64,000 bases of DNA from Geoanaerobacter pelophilus (GTDB taxonomy: Bacteria; Desulfobacterota; Desulfuromonadia; Geobacterales; DSM-12255): the NCBI RefSeq assembly GCF_018476885.1, contig NZ_JAHCVJ010000002.1, forward strand, positions 1-64,000, written 5' to 3'. The notes under the pieces are model-generated. The model ran no database searches. It was given only the letters and a program-made list of their open reading frames with translations, and was not told where the DNA came from. This document shows positions 8,173 to 16,326 of this stretch, in pieces (position 1 is the stretch's first letter; each line of letters starts with the position of its first letter). Made by a program: the position numbers and the translations under genes.

Positions 8173-11100
8173 TTACTTCTCAGTGCTCCATTTGAGCGAC
8201 TTGCCGATATGACAGTTCAGGTTGAAGCAGGTACCTGACTTGTTGTTCGGCGGGGTAACGAACTTGGCACTTGAGTAAATGCTGAGTGTGCCAGACTTGA
8301 ACTGCTTGGTCTGTGTAAGTTTTACGCTTACGTTGGCAATGTTCGACTTGACCGGTGTTGTCCCGTTATGGGCGCTGCTACCAAGGTTATGACAGGTAGC
8401 ACAAGCATTGAAGCCATCACCCGGTTTTGCTGTCGGAGACACGTGAGCGGCAACCGAGTGTGCGCCACCACCACCTGAGTAGTCTTCGAACTTAGCGCCG
8501 GTGTAGTTGTTGAGACGACCGATGTTAGACTTAATGCTATAACCGACGTTACGAGCGACAGGTGGGTATCCATGGCAGCTATCGCATGCAGAAGCAGCGA
8601 ATGCGGCAACTCCACCACCAGCATGCGTGTGACACTGGAGGCAGTTTGTAGTGAAGTGGACTGTCTCAGCAACACCGGCACGATAGTACTTGGTTGCACG
8701 GTGACACACCTGGCAGAGGCCCCGGTTAGTTACGAGGTTTACGAACTCTGTCCCGGTAAATGAGATTGACTGAGTTGTTGTACTAAAGAACGCAATCTGG
8801 TTCGTGATCATGTGGCTGTTTGTGCCACTGCCGTGCGGATTGTGGCAATTGCGGCAGCCTAGAGCAGACTTGCCGTCTGCTGCTACGTAGTGACCCGGAA
8901 GGTTCCTTGCAGCTGTACCCACAGTGGTAGTGTTGTGGCATACCGTACATGATGTATTGTCGTTTTTGTTCATTCCTGTACCGAAGCTAGGCTTGAGACG
9001 GTTGCTATCGCCGAGCGTACCAGTGATGTGACTTGAATTAGCATCGTGACAATCCGTACATGCGTTGCCTGACTTGCCAGTACCGATATTGCCAGCTCCG
9101 TGGCCGTAACTAGAGAAGTTGTTCATGAGAGGAGCTGTAGTACCGCTGATTACCGAGGCAGTTGTCACGTGACAACTGCGGCAGGCCACTGCTCCAGTTG
9201 ACCAAGCAGCCACTGCGGCACCGGAAGCGATCTGCTTGTGACAGTTTGTCGTACAGTTACCTGTAGTAAGAACGTTAAATGACTTATCGATGTGTGTTGC
9301 GCCGTTTTCAGCTGTATAGGTGTGGCACTCTACGCAGCCGACTGTTGCCGTCTTGCTCAACTTAGGACCGTTGGAGCTACTGAAGTGAGCAAAGTGGGTA
9401 TTGTTGCTAGCAAAAGTTGCTGCCAGACTGTGGCAAGTACCGCATGCGCCGTCAGCTGCTGTGGTCCAGCGAAGTGCTGCTGGGGCAACGAATGTGCCTT
9501 TACCGTTACTGTGGCAGTAAACGTTGGAGCACTGCTGTGATGCATAGCCTGCACCAGTGTTGAATGCGTCGTAGTTAACATCTTTTACTGCGTTGACGTG
9601 GGTAGCAAGACCAGTTGTAGCATTTAGCGTTCCATTGGAACCAGCTGCTACCGTGTTAGCGTGACACTTGTCGCAGGTGTAAGCGAAACCTGTGCCGCCG
9701 CTTACGTGACGTCCGTGAATCGAGGAAAGCCCTGTTCCGCCAGTGCCTGTCGAACCGCCGTGACATGCAGTACATGCAAGCGCACCGTTGGTCCATGTAG
9801 GAGATACATAGTTATTGGTGCCGCCAGCTGGTGCTGCGTTGGAGTGACACCATACAGTCGAGCAAGTTCCGTTCGTCCAGGCGTAGCCCTTGTCAGCTGT
9901 CTGGGCTGTACCTGGAGCATAAGCAGGTGTTACTGCCCCGACAAACGGGTTATTGTACATAGAGCGATACTTGAAGCTGGTGGCAGCGTCGTCACCATAC
10001 TTTACATTGCTTCTCCATACTGTGGAGTTGTTGGAGAATACAACGTTTGCAGCTTGAGTTGTCGAAACAGCACCACCGGCATGTGCAGCACCAGTGAGAG
10101 GCGATACAGGCTTGGTTGCGTGGCATTGATCGCATGCATAGTTGTAATAGGTTCCAGCATTGCCTGCGTGACGCTGGTGGGCACCGACGAATCCGCCGGC
10201 CTGAATACCTGCGCCCTGGTTAGAGTGGCAGGAATCGCACTTGAGTGTCCCGTTGGCTCCCCATACAGGGGCTGTGCCTGTACCGTGACAATAGGTGTTT
10301 GAACAGGATCTCGCCACATTGTTGTACGAACCAGAGATAGTCGCAAATGGAAGCAACTTGAAACGTGCATCTACAGTCATGTCAACGTGGTCGGTAGAAC
10401 CTGTGGCGATCGTCGTTCCTGTTGTGGTTGTCTTATAGTGACAGTTCACGCAGTCAGCCGCGCTTTTAACGTGTGCAGCATGGCTGTTTGCTGTCAGCGA
10501 ACCGGCTGCGCCACTTGCATAGTTAGGAGACCCGTAGGTTGCTGCCGAACCGTGGCATCCGTCGCAACCAAGGGTTGAAGCGGAGAACCAGTTATCGGTT
10601 GCCATGGACTTGAATGTACCTTTGCCGTTGCTATGGCAGTAGAGGTTTGCGCAGACACCGGTTGAGCTTACATAGTTAGCCGAGCCGCGGGCCTTGGCGC
10701 CTGAATAGTCGTTCAGCTTGTTAGCGTGCTTGCTACGGTCAACCCATGCACCTGCAACAGAACGAACCGCGGAGTGACATTCACCGCAGCTAAGGCCCGT
10801 ACCGATAGCCGGATTGAATGTTGTGCTGACGTGAACTGAATGCTTACCGGAGAGCAGGTTTGAACCACTGGTGGATTGATGACAACCAGAACATCCAAGG
10901 CTTGTAGCAGACCCCCACCATGTCTTGCTGCCTGTAAGGTTGCGGAATACCATTGCAGTACCAGGCTGGCCGCCGTCCTGTGCGTTACTGTGACAGTAGA
11001 CGTTCTGGCAGGTGCGGGTTGTATCAAGACCAGGAGCATGTCCGGTAGAAGGATACGAGCCACCCCATGTTGCGGTGAAACCTACGTCTACTTTATTGTT

Positions 11101-12444
11101 CACGTGATTGGCAACATTGCTTACCGTTGTATTATCGCTAACAGTGGCATTATGGCAATCTACGCAGCCATAGTTATAATAGGTATTTGCCGTTGCGTAG
11201 TCAGTCCCACGTGCATGCTTGGTGTGCCTACCAGTTGACATTAGCCTGAACTTGCCGTTGACTGCGCTGGTCCCACCATGGCAACCCGTACAGTTTGAAG
11301 GCATTGCGCCACCCCAGCGAGGAGTTGACATAACGCGGAACGTGCCGCTAGCTGCCGTACCGTAGCTATGACAATAAATATTAGTACATGTCGCTGCTCT
11401 GGTTCCAGGAGTAAGTGCAGTTTTACCAGTTGAAGCATTAACACCGTTATAAGTACCATTTACAGCTGTCGAGGTATTGCTGTACTTAACGGTTACAAGG
11501 CGGTCAACGTGATCTGCGAGACTTACAACCGCATTTGTGCCGTTGACAGTTGCTGCATGACACTTGTAACAAGCATAGGGAGTAGCAATTGTGGCATTCA
11601 CGTGCTTTCCGTGAGTGCCTGTTGACAGAGTAGTGCCTGTTATGTGACAGCTGCTGCAGTTGAGATTCGTGCCCCACTGCGGCGTCGTCTGCACAGTAAA
11701 CGTTGAGTTATTAGTACCATTGCTGTGACAGTAGAGGTTAGCACAGTTGCCAAGCAGCCTGGAACCACTCTGACTCGGGAGGTAATTAAGACCTGTCCCC
11801 GAATAGGAGCCCTCAGCAAGCTTTACCTTAATACCGCGATTGCCAGCACTAGTTGCGTGCTGAAATGTCGGAGACGAAGAATAGTCAGGGTGACACTTAT
11901 TGCAGCCATTAGTTGCAAACGTGTAATATGAGTCATGCTTAGTGTGGCCGGTCGATGTTCCCGGAGAGGCATGACACTCGGAACAACTAGCAGTTGAGGA
12001 GAAATTTGCAGCACCCCAAGTGCGGGTCCCAGACTCAAAGTGGCAACTTACATCACTACATGAGCCGAGCACAGGAATTGAAGTCTGATTTTTAAAGGTT
12101 GCAATTCCGTCATACCTAGCAGCACCCTTTGGCGATGCATTAATATTAGATTGAAAGGAAATTTTCCCGTCCTGATGACTATGCGAATTATCCGTCATAT
12201 TATGACAGCTATTACACACAGTCAAAGCGGGGTTTGCAATCTGCACATGCCTCTGATGGTTACCCTGAAACGCTCCTGTATTGGGGTCCCTTGTCGCACC
12301 ATCCAAAGGGGGGTTGCCGTGACACGAGCCACATGTCAAAGCGTACTGAGGCTCTGCACCGACGATGCCTACACCTGACACAAACACCAAAGATGTCAGT
12401 GTGAGCAGCGCTAGCAAGCCTGCCATTCCGTAACGTCTTCCCAT
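8173..12444 (-). CDS. Giant 36-haem c-type cytochrome (mosaic paralogue)
   Basis: Predicted 1,423-residue exported cytochrome. The ATG at 12444 follows AGGAG by seven bases; an in-frame ATG ten codons upstream lacks such a site. A hydrophobic signal segment precedes the mature start near GAEPQY. I count 36 haem motifs: 26 CX2CH, 9 CX4CH and one CX3CH (C-T-T-N-C-H, DNA 9238-9255). Its N-terminal 120 residues closely match the 35-haem protein downstream. Its C-terminal part, including the CDSCHGYPP and FEDYSGGGGAH signatures, closely matches the 27-haem protein upstream. This suggests formation by recombination between neighbouring paralogues. It has a long private upstream region with a sigma-54-like promoter. 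Function inferred from family: multi-haem electron conduit. Confidence 0.93.
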   Translation of the reverse strand: MGRRYGMAGLLALLTLTSLVFVSGVGIVGAEPQYALTCGSCHGNPPLDGATRDPNTGAFQGNHQRHVQIANPALTVCNSCHNMTDNSHSHQDGKISFQSNINASPKGAARYDGIATFKNQTSIPVLGSCSDVSCHFESGTRTWGAANFSSTASCSECHASPGTSTGHTKHDSYYTFATNGCNKCHPDYSSSPTFQHATSAGNRGIKVKLAEGSYSGTGLNYLPSQSGSRLLGNCANLYCHSNGTNNSTFTVQTTPQWGTNLNCSSCHITGTTLSTGTHGKHVNATIATPYACYKCHAATVNGTNAVVSLADHVDRLVTVKYSNTSTAVNGTYNGVNASTGKTALTPGTRAATCTNIYCHSYGTAASGTFRVMSTPRWGGAMPSNCTGCHGGTSAVNGKFRLMSTGRHTKHARGTDYATANTYYNYGCVDCHNATVSDNTTVSNVANHVNNKVDVGFTATWGGSYPSTGHAPGLDTTRTCQNVYCHSNAQDGGQPGTAMVFRNLTGSKTWWGSATSLGCSGCHQSTSGSNLLSGKHSVHVSTTFNPAIGTGLSCGECHSAVRSVAGAWVDRSKHANKLNDYSGAKARGSANYVSSTGVCANLYCHSNGKGTFKSMATDNWFSASTLGCDGCHGSAATYGSPNYASGAAGSLTANSHAAHVKSAADCVNCHYKTTTTGTTIATGSTDHVDMTVDARFKLLPFATISGSYNNVARSCSNTYCHGTGTAPVWGANGTLKCDSCHSNQGAGIQAGGFVGAHQRHAGNAGTYYNYACDQCHATKPVSPLTGAAHAGGAVSTTQAANVVFSNNSTVWRSNVKYGDDAATSFKYRSMYNNPFVGAVTPAYAPGTAQTADKGYAWTNGTCSTVWCHSNAAPAGGTNNYVSPTWTNGALACTACHGGSTGTGGTGLSSIHGRHVSGGTGFAYTCDKCHANTVAAGSNGTLNATTGLATHVNAVKDVNYDAFNTGAGYASQQCSNVYCHSNGKGTFVAPAALRWTTAADGACGTCHSLAATFASNNTHFAHFSSSNGPKLSKTATVGCVECHTYTAENGATHIDKSFNVLTTGNCTTNCHKQIASGAAVAAWSTGAVACRSCHVTTASVISGTTAPLMNNFSSYGHGAGNIGTGKSGNACTDCHDANSSHITGTLGDSNRLKPSFGTGMNKNDNTSCTVCHNTTTVGTAARNLPGHYVAADGKSALGCRNCHNPHGSGTNSHMITNQIAFFSTTTQSISFTGTEFVNLVTNRGLCQVCHRATKYYRAGVAETVHFTTNCLQCHTHAGGGVAAFAASACDSCHGYPPVARNVGYSIKSNIGRLNNYTGAKFEDYSGGGGAHSVAAHVSPTAKPGDGFNACATCHNLGSSAHNGTTPVKSNIANVSVKLTQTKQFKSGTLSIYSSAKFVTPPNNKSGTCFNLNCHIGKSLKWSTEK

Positions 12445-12920
12445 AGATTTTCTCCTTTTAGCAATTTTTCTCATATATTTTTCGTGACCACCTGGTCATA
12501 TAACTGCAAGTTCGCGTTTTAACCGCGGAAACTATATTAACCCATTATTACATTACTTAATTAAGCCGCCTGTAATTACTTGGGTTTCCCCCACTAAAGA
12601 TGAAAATTACGACTTCAATTTTCAAAAAAAGAACTCAGATGCATAGATACTATGCAAGGTAGGAACCAATTTTAACCTTTACCTTAAAGTTCTATCGCCA
12701 AATCATGCTCCACCTTTAGCATTATTTTATGCCGCAAATTCGAGCACATTGACTATCCTCGGCGGCAAAATCGCGTTAATTAGATAATTGATCAATAGAT
12801 TAGGGATTTCTGGTGTGTTCAATATGGGGGCATTAATAGATTTTTAGTACAACGATTCGACAATGGATTTTTGAAGCATTAACCCGAAGCGGACGGACAA
12901 CTAACCAAGCAACAAATAAA
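12445..12920. other. Long AT-rich intergenic region before the 36-haem gene
   Basis: About 475 bp without a convincing gene lie between the terminator of the 27-haem gene and the start of the 36-haem gene. It holds a sigma-54-like promoter (12653-12668) and a perfect dyad, GCATAG-ATA-CTATGC (12641-12655), which overlaps the -12 end of that promoter. The predicted leader is about 200 nt long. Nothing else was recognised. Confidence 0.6.
12653..12668 (-). promoter_or_regulatory. Sigma-54-like promoter of the 36-haem gene
   Basis: The minus strand reads TGGTTC-CTACC-TTGCA. The -24 GG and -12 GC are exactly 10 bp apart and the TTGCA box is intact; CAC of the -24 box is replaced by TTC. It lies about 210 bp before the start codon, consistent with control by an NtrC-type activator. 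Confidence 0.5.
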
Positions 12921-12950
12921 AAAGGGGATGGTCAAATAACCATCCCCTTT
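12918..12950 (-). terminator. Rho-independent terminator of the 27-haem gene
   Basis: A 12-bp perfect stem (AAAGGGGATGGT and complement) with a 6-nt loop is followed on the minus strand by a run of Ts. It lies 18 bp past the stop of the 27-haem cytochrome and separates it from the 36-haem gene. Confidence 0.88.
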
Positions 12951-12967
12951 AAAACTACTTAGAAACG

Positions 12968-15900
12968 TTACCTATCTTTGCTCCAACGCGGAGTTGGCTG
13001 ATAATGGCAACTAACGTTCATACATGATCCGGTTTTATTAGCAGGAGGTGCCACCAATTTCGCTCCTGAGTAGATGATCTGCAATGAGTTATTGAACTTG
13101 GAAGCCGAATCAATGGCAATTGTAATAGCGTCTACTTTTGCAAGGTCACCGTTCATTGTGTGAGATTTTGGATCCTTTGTATCTCCTGCAGAGTGACATG
13201 AAGCGCAACGTGACCAGCCATCTTTTGGACGAGCAAAGTCTGGCACATGGTTCATATGTGCACCACCGCCACCAGAATAGTCTTCAAACCTAGCGCTTGA
13301 GAAGTTACCAGAGAAACCATAAGTTGTCTTGTAGGTTGTAGCATAAAGTGGATCAGTGTTCGACATCTTAACTGATGACTTTGGAATCGGCGGATAGCCA
13401 TGACAACTATCACACTCACCGTTAACTGCAGCAAATGCACCCTTAGGAGTATTATGCAGATGGCAGCTTAAGCATGCTTTGGTGTTGTTGTGAGTCTGAC
13501 CGGTAGCACCGGCGCGATAGAATTTAGTTTGAGTATGACACACCTGACAGAGGCCTCTACCATCAGCGGAAATGAAGCTCTCGACTAAAGCATTATCATT
13601 ATAAGTTATCGGCCTAGAGGTGCTGTTAATAAACGCGAATGAAGTCCTAATCGATGCCTTGTTGGATGACCCATGAACGTCGTGGCAAACAGCGCAGGAC
13701 ATGGTAAATGTTGATTTACCGTAATCACTAGGCATGAAGTGAGTGCTCATGTTTCTATACTGAACATTTGTCACTTCTGATGCACTCTTATGGCAGTAGT
13801 TGCACTCGTTGTTAATAGTACTACCAGTATTGATAAGTCCAGACTTGAGCCGTTTGGTATTACCGTTGCTTGCGACACCAAAATGTTTGGAATCCTGGTC
13901 GTGGCAAGCCTTGCAGGACTTACCGATAGCAGGCTTACCGTGTCCCAATGTAACAGATGATGTCTTGTCAGCTGCTGTCTTGCCATCTATCACTGAAAGA
14001 TTTCCGGTGTGGCATGTTTCGCACTCAAGACGCACCTGAGGTTCAGTCCTCCAGTCCGGCAAACTGTTTTTATGGCAACCAATGCAAACTGTATTATTAG
14101 GGGCATCAATATTGCCATCTACATGATTTACAGGATACGTGTGGCAGTAATTACAGGAAACAGGTGTCGACTTGGAATCAAGAGGACCATAAGCACTTGA
14201 TAAATGGGCAAAGTGAGCATATTTATCTCTTGACGATCCTGCAGAAGCAAAGTGACAGGCACCGCAGGCACCGGTTGCGGGATTAGACCACACAGGCAAA
14301 GTAATTGGTGCTGAGCCCCTACCATCGCTGTGACAATAGACGTTTTCACAAGCAGTTCCATCAAGTGGCCGACCACCAAGCATTCCCGAGAAGCTTCTAT
14401 CCTTATAGCCGTTAATGTGGGTACCACCCGTTAACCTTGCTTCAGGAGTGAGGGTAGTATTGTCTAACACAGTATTCTTATGACAGTTCACACAACCAGT
14501 TAATTTACCGCTTGAAAGGTGCTTTGTGTGAGCGTTTGTTGTAGGTGTTGCTTCATGGCACTGATTACAACGTGCCAACTGTGGCTGCATGCCAATAATA
14601 GAGTTTATATTATGCCCCCAAGTCACAGACTTGAAAACTGGAGTGGTATTGGCTGGCAGACCGTTACTATGGCAATAAACATTTGAACATGTACGTGTAA
14701 CAGTATCATATCCAGGTGTGTACCCTGAAGGTGCCAGTGCGGCTTTGGTACCATTCACACTCTTAAAGATATCCTGAAAAACACCATTGCCATGCAATGC
14801 CGACCCTTGAGGAGCTTTATGACACTCATTACAGCTGAACACATAATAGTTATTTGCAGAGGCCGCACCAGCAGCATGGCTTTGATGTGGAGTCTGCGAT
14901 TCATCTAACGCTCCGGCTACGCTTTTGTAGCCTTTTGCGTACCCCATTGGGCCACCCTCTTGATCGACTCGTGGGGGCATACCATGACAATCTGTGCAAT
15001 TTGCGGAGAAACCAGCCTTGTGTATATGACACTGCTCGCATGTAGCAGCTGATGTTGGTGTCTTGTGCTGCTCAATAGTATCAGGCAGCGATTTGTGACA
15101 AGCCAAACAGACACCAAAAGCATTTTTATTATAGTTTCGCTGAGAAACCGAAGTGTATTGGAATATAACTTTTGGGCTTCTCCCGTTAGAAATAGATGAT
15201 GAGTACGCCATAAAACGTTTAATCAGGAATGCGTTTGGAGTGCTATTGCCGGCATCGGCATCATATTGAGCCTCATCAACATGGGCACCATGACAGTCAG
15301 AGCACTGGATATTTTGTTGCTTCCGCAAACCGTTATGACTTTTTACTTTTGCATTAAGTCTCTCTGCCTCGGGAATTATCGGATCATCAGTGGTCTTGTG
15401 ACAGTTAGTACAGATGTTCCGATCCGTAGCGGTTCTACCTCTAAGATCAGTCCTGAGAAGGTAGCCTTTTGAACTTGAAAGCCCGTTATAAATAACTGAT
15501 GAAAAATTATCCATAGTCCTACTATTTGAGTCAGAGTGATGTACTCCATGGCAAGTAGTGCAAAGAACTTTACCCTTTTTAGTTAAATTCATGGCAGATG
15601 TATGGTTGTCTGGATTAGAATTTACTGGTGGGTAAAAGTACTCAGCAGACTTTCGCTTAGCAACAGAACTATAGTTAATATTTACTGGGTGAGAGCCATC
15701 TTTTTGTGAGCGCACGTCTCTAGGTCTATGGCAATCCAAGCACATTTGGTCATCATCATTATTAACGCGAAGAAACGGAGGGGTTACTGAGTCGGTATAA
15801 CCATCAGCACCGTGTACTGCGTGGCATCTCCCACAGTAAAGCTTACCGACAAACAAACTAGCAACCGCAGGATCGTCAGGGTTTGTTCCGTTAAGGTACC

Positions 15901-16255
15901 GATTAGTGGGAGGCACGGCACCGACTCGGGGATTATTATCTGAGTTTTCCCAATTGTGCGAGCTCTGCATTGAGCCTGCTTTCATAACACCTAAGCTAGG
16001 GCCGGTCTGAACAGATTGGTCTGTAATCACGAAAGGATATATCTGTGCATATCGTGGATCACTGGAGCCATAGCGATGGCAGTTCATACAGACGTTATTA
16101 AAACCAGAGTTACCCAATGTCTTATGAGTCTGATGGCACTTTGTATTACAATCAGAATCTGTGTCATGTGGCGGTGTTGATGCCATTACTGAGCACGGCA
16201 ACAAAATCAATAGTGCAACTGCAATCAAGCTACTTTTGAAACACGACTTGGTCAT
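12968..16255 (-). CDS. Giant 27-haem c-type cytochrome
   Basis: Predicted 1,095-residue exported cytochrome. The ATG at 16255 follows GGAG by six bases and is preferred to one seven codons upstream. The signal peptide ends near VMA-STPP. I count 27 haem motifs: 23 CX2CH, 3 CX4CH and one CX3CH, which is the first site (C-N-T-K-C-H, DNA 16133-16150). The N-terminal third, with long spacers and many CX2CH sites, differs from its neighbours and recalls decahaem-type cytochromes; the C-terminal third matches the 36-haem protein. The gene lies 71 bp after the NHL-repeat gene with no terminator between, so the two are probably co-transcribed. A strong terminator follows it. Confidence 0.93.
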   Translation of the reverse strand: MTKSCFKSSLIAVALLILLPCSVMASTPPHDTDSDCNTKCHQTHKTLGNSGFNNVCMNCHRYGSSDPRYAQIYPFVITDQSVQTGPSLGVMKAGSMQSSHNWENSDNNPRVGAVPPTNRYLNGTNPDDPAVASLFVGKLYCGRCHAVHGADGYTDSVTPPFLRVNNDDDQMCLDCHRPRDVRSQKDGSHPVNINYSSVAKRKSAEYFYPPVNSNPDNHTSAMNLTKKGKVLCTTCHGVHHSDSNSRTMDNFSSVIYNGLSSSKGYLLRTDLRGRTATDRNICTNCHKTTDDPIIPEAERLNAKVKSHNGLRKQQNIQCSDCHGAHVDEAQYDADAGNSTPNAFLIKRFMAYSSSISNGRSPKVIFQYTSVSQRNYNKNAFGVCLACHKSLPDTIEQHKTPTSAATCEQCHIHKAGFSANCTDCHGMPPRVDQEGGPMGYAKGYKSVAGALDESQTPHQSHAAGAASANNYYVFSCNECHKAPQGSALHGNGVFQDIFKSVNGTKAALAPSGYTPGYDTVTRTCSNVYCHSNGLPANTTPVFKSVTWGHNINSIIGMQPQLARCNQCHEATPTTNAHTKHLSSGKLTGCVNCHKNTVLDNTTLTPEARLTGGTHINGYKDRSFSGMLGGRPLDGTACENVYCHSDGRGSAPITLPVWSNPATGACGACHFASAGSSRDKYAHFAHLSSAYGPLDSKSTPVSCNYCHTYPVNHVDGNIDAPNNTVCIGCHKNSLPDWRTEPQVRLECETCHTGNLSVIDGKTAADKTSSVTLGHGKPAIGKSCKACHDQDSKHFGVASNGNTKRLKSGLINTGSTINNECNYCHKSASEVTNVQYRNMSTHFMPSDYGKSTFTMSCAVCHDVHGSSNKASIRTSFAFINSTSRPITYNDNALVESFISADGRGLCQVCHTQTKFYRAGATGQTHNNTKACLSCHLHNTPKGAFAAVNGECDSCHGYPPIPKSSVKMSNTDPLYATTYKTTYGFSGNFSSARFEDYSGGGGAHMNHVPDFARPKDGWSRCASCHSAGDTKDPKSHTMNGDLAKVDAITIAIDSASKFNNSLQIIYSGAKLVAPPANKTGSCMNVSCHYQPTPRWSKDR

Positions 16256-16326
16256 AGCACGCTCCTGAGAAAGCATGTAAAGTTTCCTTGTACACGTATT
16301 GTCATTATATCTAATAATATCATTTG

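Noticed and set aside
1-16255. CRISPR-like or satellite periodicity
   Set aside because: The repeats follow the coding frame and are haem modules of 100 residues or more; they are not short direct repeats with unique spacers.
16256-16326. Sigma-54 promoter between the NHL gene and the 27-haem gene
   Set aside because: The only GG and GC pair is spaced 11 bp, not 10, so co-transcription from the NHL promoter is more likely.
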